A model generated the notes under the pieces. It did no database searches, was not told where the DNA came from, and worked only from the letters and a program-made list of their open reading frames with translations. The position numbers and the translations under genes were made by a program. Below, one piece after another: positions 23,621-31,364 of a DNA stretch of 38,987 nt. Position 1 is the first letter of the stretch; the number at the start of each line of letters is the position of its first letter. Source of the DNA: CAYVSP01 sp964453655 (GTDB lineage Bacteria > Patescibacteriota > Saccharimonadia > Saccharimonadales > CAYVSP01); the NCBI GenBank assembly GCA_964453655.1, contig CAYVSP010000004.1:1-38987 (forward strand), read 5' to 3'.

Positions 23621-26236
23621 ATGCCGCAAACCAAGAAATCAAAGCCACCGCTTAAAAAACCTTCCCGCCGTCAGCTAAAGGCAAAAGGCTGGCGTGCCTT
23701 TATAGAGCAGCCGTTTTTTATCAAAACCTATGTAGTGGTAGCGTTGGTGTTGCTGGCCGCAAGTATTGTTTTGTGGGCGCTGCTCGGGGCACGACTGCAG
23801 CAGGCCAATGCAGATCAAACGGTTAATGCCTTTTTGTTTGAACACACCAATACGTTTCGGCAGGCTTGGCTTCCAGGCCAGCACAGTTTTTTGTTAAAAT
23901 GGCCGCTCTTTTTACTAATTCGCTTGTTCGCTTATGCGCCTTGGGCATTTATGCTAAGCACCATCGCCATCGTTGTTGCTACAATTGGTGGTTTAGTGTT
24001 ATTACTGCATCGCATTGAACGGCGACCAGTGATATTTGCAACGCTCTGTTTGGCGTTGGCCTCGGTCCTATTACTCGTGCCGGCTATGCCTTATACCGGC
24101 GGCATTCTGCCGGTCAATATGGCCATGCTGACAACTCGAAATTTGGAATATGTCTTTTTTATATATAGTTTTGTCCTTTTACTGCGAGCTAACAGATTAA
24201 GAAGTTGGCGTTTTGGGATAGCTTGTTTGCTAATGGGCCTAGTTATTGCCAGCGACAAATTGTTCCTGATACTAGGGATTGGCGGGGCGCTCATTGCTCT
24301 CATTGCCTATTCCCTATCAAGCGGCTGGAATCTGGTAAGTCTGTCGGCAAAATGGCTCGTTAGTGGATTGTTCGCTGGTGTGGTTGGTCTAAGTATATTA
24401 GCTGTTTGCAACAGCCTGCACCTGACTCATATTCTGGATCAGGCAAGCAACGGACCCTACGGCCTTGCCCATAATTTTCATGATGTCTTGCTGGGGGCAG
24501 TCTATGGCGCGTTAGGGGTTCTCACAAATTTTGGGGCCAACCCGGCCTTTGATAGTCTCAAAATCCGTGATATACCCCACCAGACATTTAGTCACTTATT
24601 TAACCTAGGCGGGCTGTCGTTTTTTATTAATGGTTTGGTCCTGGTAGCTGCAGTTGTGGCATCTATTGTACTTATAAAAAAGAGTTTCACGCACAATAAG
24701 CATAAAGACATCCTACTAACGCACCATGCCAAGTTGGCCTTGATGCTCATATGGGCAAGCATAGCAGCCTTTGGCGCGTTTATCGCAACACGCCATTATT
24801 ACGCCGTTGACGCCCGCTATGTAACGATTAGTTTATTTGCCGGTTTTACGGCTCTGGCCGTATTTAGCTCTGAACATAAGTGGACAAATGAAAAAGTGGT
24901 GTTGGGCGGTTTACTCCTATCGGTAAGTGTCGTCTTGGGTGCTTGCAGTGCCTTGCATACTTATTATGACCAAAGAGCCCCGCTCGATAGCCTGCAAAAC
25001 CGCAATGCTGCTATTATCCAAATTATTCGTCAGCATCCGGTTGATGTTCTGGTGGGCGATTACTGGCGTGTGTTGCCTGCCAAAGCAGCTGTCCATGGCG
25101 CATTACAGGTTTTGCCGCTGAACAGCTGTACCCAGGCTCGTCAGGCGCTAAGCAGCCAACAGTGGCAACCCGATTTAACAAACCATAATTTTGCTTATCT
25201 ATTAACATCTGACCGTAATCTAACTGACTATCCCCACTGCACGCTTGATGAGATCATTGCCGCTTATGGCCGTCCAGCTAAAAGCACTTTGATTGACGGG
25301 ACACTGGCGCAGCCAAAAGAGCAACTGCTCTTTTATGACGGCGGCGCCCATAAAAGCGCGCCGGTTTCACAAACAAATAAGCCGTCGACGGTGCTACCGA
25401 TTACAGTCGATGAACTACCCAACACGAATTGTGCTGGGCCAACCGCTGTCAATATTGTTGCCCATCAGGATGACGATTTGTTATTTATGAACCCTGATAT
25501 CTTGCATGATTTAAAGTCTGGGCGCTGCATCCGGACTGTCTATGTAACGGCTGGCGATGCAGGACACAACAGATTTTATTGGCTGGGAAGAATGCAGGGT
25601 TCTGAAGCGGCTTATGACTCCCTGACAGGCCAACAACACTCTATTTGGATAGAAAGAATCGTGCAGCTTGGCGATAATCAGTTTATTACTGTTGCTAACC
25701 CACGCGGTAACTCCAATATATCTCTTATTTTTATGTACCTGCCCGATGGAAATATAAATGGTAGCGGTTTTTGGGCCTCCCAGTTTGAAAGTCTGCAAAA
25801 ACAATCTGATAATAAAATAGCCGAGCTGCACTCGGTTGATGGACAGTCGCACTATAACGACAACCAATTTATAAATGCCTTAACTACTTTGCTAGCTGTC
25901 TATCACCCCGTACTGATAAGAACTCAATCGGATTATGTGAGTCATAGCTTTCCTGACCACAGTGACCATATGGCCGTTGGCAGTTTTGTAAAAAAAGCCT
26001 ATCAACAATATGAGGCGAAGCAGTATCAAAACAGTCTTATAATCCCCTTGCATTTTTATAAAGGCTATCCCGTGCACGAATTGCCGGATAATGTTAGCGG
26101 GGAAGATCTAGCTCAAAAAGAAGCCGCTTTTTTTGCATACGCCCAATTTGATAAAAGCGTGTGTAGTTCGATACGTCGCTGTAGTCATGAGGCATATGGT
26201 ATATATCTCACGCGGCAGTATGAGAACCCCTACTAG
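23621..26236 (+). CDS. Multi-pass membrane protein fused to a PIG-L/LmbE-type N-acetylhexosamine deacetylase
   Basis: The 871-residue protein (ATG 23621, four bases after GtrA) has an N-terminal half with about ten membrane helices, a spacer, and a C-terminal domain with the metal-site motifs of the PIG-L/LmbE family. These are AHQDDD (H615, D617, D618) and, near the end, DHSDH (H780, H783). PIG-L enzymes remove acetyl from N-acetylglucosamine on lipid, mycothiol or bacillithiol precursors with zinc. The N-terminal half resembles GT-C or membrane-acyltransferase scaffolds but shows no clear motif. With GtrB and GtrA just upstream, the order suggests a GlcNAc-type sugar made, flipped, transferred and then deacetylated outside the membrane. 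The extracytoplasmic placement of the deacetylase is inferred. The last base overlaps jag by a shared CTAG. Confidence 0.82.
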   Translation: MPQTKKSKPPLKKPSRRQLKAKGWRAFIEQPFFIKTYVVVALVLLAASIVLWALLGARLQQANADQTVNAFLFEHTNTFRQAWLPGQHSFLLKWPLFLLIRLFAYAPWAFMLSTIAIVVATIGGLVLLLHRIERRPVIFATLCLALASVLLLVPAMPYTGGILPVNMAMLTTRNLEYVFFIYSFVLLLRANRLRSWRFGIACLLMGLVIASDKLFLILGIGGALIALIAYSLSSGWNLVSLSAKWLVSGLFAGVVGLSILAVCNSLHLTHILDQASNGPYGLAHNFHDVLLGAVYGALGVLTNFGANPAFDSLKIRDIPHQTFSHLFNLGGLSFFINGLVLVAAVVASIVLIKKSFTHNKHKDILLTHHAKLALMLIWASIAAFGAFIATRHYYAVDARYVTISLFAGFTALAVFSSEHKWTNEKVVLGGLLLSVSVVLGACSALHTYYDQRAPLDSLQNRNAAIIQIIRQHPVDVLVGDYWRVLPAKAAVHGALQVLPLNSCTQARQALSSQQWQPDLTNHNFAYLLTSDRNLTDYPHCTLDEIIAAYGRPAKSTLIDGTLAQPKEQLLFYDGGAHKSAPVSQTNKPSTVLPITVDELPNTNCAGPTAVNIVAHQDDDLLFMNPDILHDLKSGRCIRTVYVTAGDAGHNRFYWLGRMQGSEAAYDSLTGQQHSIWIERIVQLGDNQFITVANPRGNSNISLIFMYLPDGNINGSGFWASQFESLQKQSDNKIAELHSVDGQSHYNDNQFINALTTLLAVYHPVLIRTQSDYVSHSFPDHSDHMAVGSFVKKAYQQYEAKQYQNSLIIPLHFYKGYPVHELPDNVSGEDLAQKEAAFFAYAQFDKSVCSSIRRCSHEAYGIYLTRQYENPY

Positions 26237-26712
26237 TCGGTCTTTTCGGGCTCCGCTAGTGAGTCAAGCTTTAGCACCACATGACGCTCTGGTCCAACGC
26301 CAACTGATTCGGTGGTAAGACCGGCCTCTGAAGCCATTTTATGAATCGTTCGCCTATCGGCCGCGTTCATTGGTTTGAGAGGCATCGACTCGCCCGATTC
26401 TTTAACTTTTTTGACCCACTCCTGTGCAGTCTGCTCTAAACGCTGGGCTCTTCCTTTTTTATAATCTGCAATGTCTACATTTACTCTGGTGACATCGTAA
26501 CCGTTATTTCTAAGTGCGCTACTTACTATGAACTGTAGTGACCGCATCGTTTCACCGCGTTGCCCTATCAAAAAGCCATTTAAGTGCGTGCTTGGTACGT
26601 TTAGTTCAATGACTTCGTCGTCACTACTGGTAGCATGAACATCTGTGTTCAATCCAAAGAAAGAAAGCAAGTCCTCCAGGTATTTTTTGGCATAGAGGAT
26701 GGCTTCGTCCAT
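26233..26712 (-). CDS. jag: RNA-binding KH/R3H protein, Jag (KhpB) family
   Basis: This 159-residue protein binds RNA and is normally encoded with yidC. It has a KH domain with the GQRG loop (50-53) and a C-terminal R3H domain with R120-x3-H124 (ADRRTIH). The usual N-terminal Jag_N domain is missing, so it is a short form. In Firmicutes, KhpB works with KhpA in cell-size and division control. A GGAGG lies upstream, and the ATG overlaps the TAA of the small upstream ORF by one base (TAATG). It converges with the membrane/PIG-L gene, sharing a CTAG at the stops. Family sure; partner not in the window. Confidence 0.88.
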   Translation of the reverse strand: MDEAILYAKKYLEDLLSFFGLNTDVHATSSDDEVIELNVPSTHLNGFLIGQRGETMRSLQFIVSSALRNNGYDVTRVNVDIADYKKGRAQRLEQTAQEWVKKVKESGESMPLKPMNAADRRTIHKMASEAGLTTESVGVGPERHVVLKLDSLAEPEKTD

Positions 26713-26813
26713 TATCCTGCGCCTCCGGCTTTAGAGACAAACCGTTCGTGTTTCTCAACTCGCAGAGCTTGGAATAAATCCAAGGCTCTGGCTCTCTTTT
26801 CCCTTTTTATCAT
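26712..26813 (-). CDS. Possible 33-residue small protein between yidC and jag
   Basis: This unannotated ORF encodes a basic, helix-prone peptide starting MIKREKRARALDLFQ and ending SKAGGAG. The ATG shares bases with the yidC stop (ATGA at 26810-26813), and the TAA shares its last base with the jag start (TAATG at 26710-26714). Both ends being coupled in this way is what is expected of a real gene in a tightly packed operon, not of chance. The region would otherwise be a 97-base gap in a genome with almost none. It is rich in Arg, Lys and Ala, with no membrane helix. A ribosome- or RNA-associated role would fit its neighbours, but there is no known family I can name. Confidence 0.6.
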   Translation of the reverse strand: MIKREKRARALDLFQALRVEKHERFVSKAGGAG

Positions 26814-27745
26814 TTTCGGCGCCTCTTTTTTTGAGAAGCCTTTTTTCTTTTCGATTTCTGGCGCTGGTTGTCTGGCTTGGTGATAACCTCGCCCTCAATT
26901 ATGACCTTGCTGTTTTTATTATCAGCGACGCTTTCCATCTCTGTTTCATCCCGTCGCAGAACGCGTGCTTGCTGGATAAGAGCAGTCACGCCGCTGGTCA
27001 GCCAGTAGAGCGATAGAGCCGCCGGCAGGTTCACGGTGAAGATGAAAATCATCGCCGGAATGAAATAGCGCGTACTGCGCCCCACCGCCGCGTTGACTTC
27101 TGATTGATCAGTCTGCTTGCCTGAACCAGCCTCTTTTAGAATGTGGCGCAGTTTTCTTTTGTCCTGCCCCTGCGGCAACAGTTGTTTGCTTTGGAAATAC
27201 TGGGCTGTCGCACTGCCGATTACTATAAACATGGCCGGCCAATAAATGCCGCCGCCTTTATTGAGGGCTGATCTGGTCAAGTCGATAACGCCAAACAAAG
27301 AGGCATCAAAGTGATGAATGTCGGTTGAAAGATATTTAATCCAGGCCAGGTGTCTCACGAAGGGATACGTGAAAGTAATAATAGTGCGGGGATTAGTTAC
27401 TATTCGATGCAGGCTACTATAGAGGGCGATAAAGATCGGCAACTGAAGTAATAGCGCCCCAATGCTGGAAAACGGGCTGATCCCTTTTTCTTTATAGAGC
27501 TCCATCAATAGCACTGATTCCTGCTGCCGGTTGCCTTTAGCGGCAGCTTTGATTCGTTTGATGTCAGGTTGAATCTGCCTCATCACCTTAGCTTGATGCA
27601 GTTGTTTCTTAACAAGCGGCCACATGAGTAAGCGAACAATGACCGTAAATAGAATGATAGCCATGCCGAAGTTGTGTCTTGGCAGCAAAGCATAAATAAG
27701 TACCAGCAGGTTAAAAATCGGCTGTACTATGAGGGTCGTAAACAT
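26810..27745 (-). CDS. yidC: Membrane protein insertase YidC/OxaA
   Basis: This 311-residue protein inserts proteins into the membrane, alone or with SecYEG. After the first helix (VQPIFNLLVLIYALLP), the sequence has the typical IILFTVIVRLLMWPLVKKQL segment with the conserved groove arginine, then MRQIQPDIKRIKAAAKGN, and a helix with QLPIFIALYSSLHR. Two further C-terminal helices include VNLPAALSLYWLTSG. The tail is strongly basic (KSKRKKASQKKRRRK), as in ribosome-binding YidC forms. No large extracytoplasmic domain is present, as in Gram-positive and CPR versions. I chose ATG 27745 because AAAGGAG lies at the right distance; a TTG at 27799 is less likely. No yidD gene lies between it and rnpA. 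Confidence 0.95.
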   Translation of the reverse strand: MFTTLIVQPIFNLLVLIYALLPRHNFGMAIILFTVIVRLLMWPLVKKQLHQAKVMRQIQPDIKRIKAAAKGNRQQESVLLMELYKEKGISPFSSIGALLLQLPIFIALYSSLHRIVTNPRTIITFTYPFVRHLAWIKYLSTDIHHFDASLFGVIDLTRSALNKGGGIYWPAMFIVIGSATAQYFQSKQLLPQGQDKRKLRHILKEAGSGKQTDQSEVNAAVGRSTRYFIPAMIFIFTVNLPAALSLYWLTSGVTALIQQARVLRRDETEMESVADNKNSKVIIEGEVITKPDNQRQKSKRKKASQKKRRRK

Positions 27746-27834
27746 GAAGACTCCTTTGTTATAAAACCCGAGGCCAAACCAAATTCTAGCGTAAGACAAG
27801 CGCAGTTTAATCTATTGGTCGTTTGGCTAATTGT

Positions 27835-27840
27835 ATTATA
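27835..27840 (-). promoter_or_regulatory. Candidate -10 element (TATAAT) in the 139-base leader upstream of yidC
   Basis: A reverse-strand TATAAT lies about 90 bases upstream of the yidC ATG, between rnpA and yidC, where yidD is usually found. The long leader has no clear structure; internal transcription of yidC is possible. Confidence 0.35.
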
Positions 27841-27884
27841 GCTGTGCACGGTGGGGACTCAAAGCGTAACAAGTATCTGGTGTG

Positions 27885-28235
27885 TTAGTTATTAATCACC
27901 TTTGCCTGCTTAAGTTGATCATGGATCAGCTGTTGCAATTTAGGGACTGCTAATTCGGCTACCTGTTCACTGAAAATTGTAAATACTAAATCGTATGGCC
28001 TTGTAATATTTCCCTCTTGTAGGCGTACTTGTTCATAGATGCGCCTGCGGATGCGATTACGCACCACGGCGGATTTATGCACCTTACGACTCACTACTAC
28101 AGCAACGCGATAGGTTTGGCGTCGTTCATTGCTTATAAATTTAAGAGAGCTATACGGCCCCCGCACTTGTTGGCCTTGTTGATAGGTTCGCCGCAGGCTA
28201 TTGTAGCCATGAAAGCGATGTTTGGTTGATATCAT
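27885..28235 (-). CDS. rnpA: Ribonuclease P protein component
   Basis: This 116-residue protein binds the RNase P RNA and helps it cut tRNA precursors. The RNR motif is visible in SAVVRNRIRRRIYE (R59-N60-R61), preceded by the typical VVVSRKVHKSA segment. It lies 34 bases downstream of rpmH on the same strand, the ancient rpmH-rnpA order. No RNase P RNA gene (rnpB) was seen in the window. Length is normal for the family. Confidence 0.95.
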   Translation of the reverse strand: MISTKHRFHGYNSLRRTYQQGQQVRGPYSSLKFISNERRQTYRVAVVVSRKVHKSAVVRNRIRRRIYEQVRLQEGNITRPYDLVFTIFSEQVAELAVPKLQQLIHDQLKQAKVINN

Positions 28236-28269
28236 GCCTCTCTAGCCTACAAAGAAGTGGGGCGAGCGT

Positions 28270-28407
28270 CTAGGCCGACAGTTTAACGCGGCCTTTGTTG
28301 CGTCGCCGATTTAGAACGTTTTGGCCAGCTTTATTAGCCATTCGTTTCATAAACCCGTGTTGTCTGGCTCGTTGCCGCTTTTTTGGCTGGAACGTTCGTT
28401 TTGGCAT
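28270..28407 (-). CDS. rpmH: 50S ribosomal protein L34
   Basis: This 45-residue ORF, too short for a standard ORF listing, encodes a clear L34: it begins MPKRTFQPKKRQRARQHGF and continues with the conserved MKRMANKAGQNVLNRRR. The last residues are KGRVKLSA. L34 sits on the large ribosomal subunit. The ATG is at 28405-28407, with an AAGG-type ribosome site upstream. It is the first gene of the reverse-strand rpmH-rnpA-yidC-jag unit, divergent from dnaA. This order is conserved across bacteria next to the origin. Confidence 0.95.
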   Translation of the reverse strand: MPKRTFQPKKRQRARQHGFMKRMANKAGQNVLNRRRNKGRVKLSA

Positions 28408-28644
28408 AACTACCTTACTTGGTGAAATTGACAATATTTACCCACCAATCCTAACAACTTTTCCACGGAAACGGAAACATTTTCCACTTTTTTACAGATG
28501 TCTATGCTACCTGTGTATAACTTTCATCTGGGCTGGTCGTTTCTTTCCTTTATAAGAATAGCCCTTGCCAGGCCTGTGGAAAACCCGGCATACTTACTGT
28601 ATAGTTTTCTAAACAAGGCGAGGATTGAGGGTTAAAAAAGACGA
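28408..28644. other. Candidate part of oriC: rpmH-dnaA intergenic region with DnaA boxes
   Basis: The 237-base region contains four DnaA-box-like 9-mers: TTTTCCACG (28459-28467), TTTTCCACT (28480-28488), and on the reverse strand TTATACACA (28512-28520, a near-consensus box) and TTTTCCACA (28575-28583). The last one overlaps the expected -35 position of the dnaA promoter. No gene was found here. The location between divergent rpmH and dnaA is the classical position of one half of a bipartite origin. Confidence 0.6.
28600..28605 (+). promoter_or_regulatory. Candidate -10 element (TATAGT) of dnaA
   Basis: TATAGT at 28600-28605 has TGGAAA 17 bases upstream, inside the DnaA box at 28575-28583. 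This suggests that DnaA represses its own promoter. The leader would be about 35 bases before the ATG at 28645. Confidence 0.4.
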
Positions 28645-30012
28645 ATGCAAAATAGTAATTTGTGGCAGGCGGTTTTGGGGGAAATTGAGCTTTCGGTCTC
28701 GCGGGCTAGTTATGCTACATGGTTCAAAAATACGCGGGTACTTCGTCAAAACGAGAACTTGTTGGTGGTCGGTGTGCCGAATGTCTTTATTAAACAGCAG
28801 CTGGAACGCAAATTTAATGAGCTGATCGCAGAGGTGCTGGCAAAAAACGGCGTAACTCCCGAAAAGATTGAATACAAAATCCATTCCGGCATGATAAGCC
28901 CGAAGAAAAACGATGAAGAAACGGTTATTTTAGGGCAAGCAGCTGCGCCTTTGGTAGCTTCTCCTCACCCTACTAGTGCACTTACCCATAGTTATCGTCA
29001 AGGCTTGAATGAGCGCTATACTTTTGAAAGTTTTATAGTTGGCTCCGGCAGTGAACTGGCTTATGCGGCCTGTCAGGCCATAGCCGCAGAGCCCGGCACA
29101 AAATATAATCCCTTGTTTCTTTATGGAGGGGTTGGTATTGGTAAAACTCACCTTATACAGGCTGTTGGCAACGCCGTTTTAGCCCACAAACCACAGGCCC
29201 ATATTGTGTATGTATCGACAGAGCAGTTTGTCCAAGAATTTATTGACGCTGTGCGCTACAAGAAAAACACCGATTTTGCTAGCTATTATCGCAATGCTGA
29301 TGTTTTGATTGTTGATGATGTTCAGTTCATTGCCGGCAAAGACAAAACCCAAGAAGAGTTTTTCCATACCTTTAACGCCCTCCACCAAGCTAATAAACAG
29401 ATTATCGTCAGCAGCGACAAGCCGCCTAAAGATATACCCACGCTTGAAGAGCGTTTACGGTCCCGTTTTGCCTGGGGAATGACTATTGATATGCAGACAC
29501 CGGATTTTGAGACCCGCTGCGCTATTGTTCAATCTAAAGCCCAAGGCCACGAGATTGTTTTGCCCCAACCGGTTGTTGAGTTTTTGGCTACTAATGTTCA
29601 AACAAACGTCCGGGAGCTTGAAGGGGCCCTTAATCAGCTGCTGGCTTTTTGCGAAATGCGCGGTCTTGAGCCTGATTTAGCGATTGCCACCGGGCTGCTT
29701 GGTAATGCAAAAACACGGCCAAAACACCTAAGTGCGAAACAGATTATTGAACGAACGGCTCGTCATTTTCAGATCGGAATGGACGATATTTTAGGACCTA
29801 AGCGGGATAAAGACATTGTGGTGCCGCGCCAGGTAGCAATGTATATCCTTAGAAGCGAACTTCATTTAAGCTTTCCTAAAATCGCTCGGGAGTTAGGGCG
29901 AAAAGACCACACAACAGCTATTCATTCCGTTGAAAAGATTGAAAAAGAAGTGGCCTTTGATAGCGATATCCGCAGCGCCGTAGCTGAGATCAAGGAGCGT
30001 TTGTATGCGTAA
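28645..30012 (+). CDS. dnaA: Chromosomal replication initiator protein DnaA
   Basis: DnaA binds DnaA boxes and opens the origin. The 455-residue protein has domain I at the N-terminus (LWQAVLGEIELSVSRASYA...TWFKN), a linker, an AAA+ core with Walker A GGVGIGKTHL (161-170) and Walker B VLIVDDVQF (220-228), and the box VII arginine finger (LEERLRSRFAWGM). The C-terminal DNA-binding domain has the signature DHTTAIHSVEKI from about residue 421. Both ends are flanked by DnaA boxes. Transcription is in the same direction as dnaN and recF. The overall length is typical. Confidence 0.97.
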   Translation: MQNSNLWQAVLGEIELSVSRASYATWFKNTRVLRQNENLLVVGVPNVFIKQQLERKFNELIAEVLAKNGVTPEKIEYKIHSGMISPKKNDEETVILGQAAAPLVASPHPTSALTHSYRQGLNERYTFESFIVGSGSELAYAACQAIAAEPGTKYNPLFLYGGVGIGKTHLIQAVGNAVLAHKPQAHIVYVSTEQFVQEFIDAVRYKKNTDFASYYRNADVLIVDDVQFIAGKDKTQEEFFHTFNALHQANKQIIVSSDKPPKDIPTLEERLRSRFAWGMTIDMQTPDFETRCAIVQSKAQGHEIVLPQPVVEFLATNVQTNVRELEGALNQLLAFCEMRGLEPDLAIATGLLGNAKTRPKHLSAKQIIERTARHFQIGMDDILGPKRDKDIVVPRQVAMYILRSELHLSFPKIARELGRKDHTTAIHSVEKIEKEVAFDSDIRSAVAEIKERLYA

Positions 30013-30249
30013 AAGCCGTGTTTTGGTTGTGAAGAACTTGGGTATAACCCTCTTTTTATACACAACTCGTGTCGTTGTAATTTTAGACCTGCGCATAAAC
30101 AGACGCTTTATACCTCTTTCCAAGCACAGTCTTTGCGAGCTTTTGTCCACACCAAAAAGAGCCCCCCTTCTCTGTAAAGAAATACTTATACACGGTTTAC
30201 ACACGCCTTATAAGAGCTATTACTATTCAAATAATATAGGAGTATTAGT
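30013..30249. other. Candidate part of oriC: dnaA-dnaN intergenic region with DnaA boxes
   Basis: This 237-base gap has TTATACACA (30056-30064), TTGTCCACA (30143-30151) and TTATACACG (30186-30194), all on the forward strand, followed by an AT-rich stretch (30213-30249) just before dnaN that could be the unwinding element. No gene was found. Together with the boxes upstream of dnaA this fits a bipartite origin around dnaA. Confidence 0.65.
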
Positions 30250-31341
30250 ATGAAGATGCAGGTAACTCAGGAAAACCTAAACAAAGCCCTGTCTAGTGTG
30301 AGTAGGGTTGCTAATAGTCGTAATACTTTGCCAATTTTAGCTAACGTCCTCATTAAAACTATAAAAAACCGTTTAAGTATTGCCGCAACAAACCTAGATA
30401 TAGCAATTACACACCAGATTGGCTCTAAGGTGAGTCAAGAAGGAGCCATTACGGTACCGGCCCGTCTTACGCAAGAGTTCATTAATAGCCTTCCCGGCGG
30501 CGTAATTAACTTGGAAGTAAAAGACAACAAACTACTTATCCAAGCCGACGCTTATCAATCAACCATAAACGGTGTTGCTGCTGATGAGTTCCCCGTCATG
30601 CCAGCCATAACCGGCGGCGAAAGTTGGAAGATTAGCTCACTGATACTAAAAAAGGCCCTCCAACAAGTTATATTTGCTGCCTCTACCGACGAAGCACGGC
30701 CAGTCTTAACCGGCGTTTATTTACACAACATAGACGGGAAACATTTTATAGCAGCCACTGACAGCTATCGTTTGGCAGAAAAAAATTTGGGGAAAATCAA
30801 GAACAACTCCGCCTTACTTTTACCGGCCAGCTCGATGCAAGAGCTGCTGAGAATTCTGAATGATGCCGAAGAAGATGTCGAAGTCGTTCACGATGACCAA
30901 CAAGTGCGTTTTCAAGTAGGAGATGTTGAGTTGATAACGCGGCTAGTGGAAGGAAACTACCCGGACTACCGTAAGCTCATACCAACTTCTTTTGCCACAA
31001 CGGCGACCCTAAACCGGGCGGAGCTTATGAATATCACAAAAGTTTCCAGTTTGTTTGCGCGGGAAAGCGCCGGCAGCGTCACGCTTCAGGCAGACGGAAC
31101 CGAACAGTCTGTCAGTATTCGAGCTATTGCGTCACAGTTGGGCGAGAACACCGCCAGCGCCAAAGCCGAAATCAAAGGGGGCGGCGACATCACTCTAAAT
31201 TCACGCTATTTACTCGAAGGGCTGCATGCTATCAACGGCGAAACAGTCAGCCTTTGCTTCAATGGCAAACTTGAACCTTGTGTATTAAAAGGCACCGGCG
31301 AAACAGACTATCTTCATCTAATCATGCCACTGAAGAGCTAG
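30250..31341 (+). CDS. dnaN: DNA polymerase III beta subunit (sliding clamp)
   Basis: The clamp forms a dimeric ring around DNA and holds polymerase III and other factors. The 363-residue length and features are typical: MQVTQENLNKALSSVSRVA at the start, RNTLPILANVLI, an LPGGVINLEV-type segment, and the C-terminal LMPLKS (the usual conserved M-P-M/L-R/K end). AGGAG lies 7 bases before the ATG at 30250; a second ATG two codons later is also possible. It follows the dnaA boxes and precedes recF by 23 bases. Confidence 0.96.
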   Translation: MKMQVTQENLNKALSSVSRVANSRNTLPILANVLIKTIKNRLSIAATNLDIAITHQIGSKVSQEGAITVPARLTQEFINSLPGGVINLEVKDNKLLIQADAYQSTINGVAADEFPVMPAITGGESWKISSLILKKALQQVIFAASTDEARPVLTGVYLHNIDGKHFIAATDSYRLAEKNLGKIKNNSALLLPASSMQELLRILNDAEEDVEVVHDDQQVRFQVGDVELITRLVEGNYPDYRKLIPTSFATTATLNRAELMNITKVSSLFARESAGSVTLQADGTEQSVSIRAIASQLGENTASAKAEIKGGGDITLNSRYLLEGLHAINGETVSLCFNGKLEPCVLKGTGETDYLHLIMPLKS

Positions 31342-31350
31342 CAGCCGCTG

Positions 31351-31356
31351 TACAAT
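31351..31356 (+). promoter_or_regulatory. Candidate -10 element (TACAAT) ahead of recF
   Basis: TACAAT lies 8 nt before the recF ATG, in the 23-base gap after dnaN, with no Shine-Dalgarno sequence. It fits the leaderless layout seen elsewhere but could be chance. Confidence 0.3.
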
Positions 31357-31364
31357 GATGACAC

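Noticed and set aside
27746..27799. Upstream TTG start for yidC
   Set aside because: The ATG at 27745 has AAAGGAG at a good distance, and the extra residues do not match the family start.
28408..28644. Small ORF or structured RNA between rpmH and dnaA
   Set aside because: No frame has both a ribosome site and a plausible peptide; DnaA boxes and a promoter explain the sequence better.
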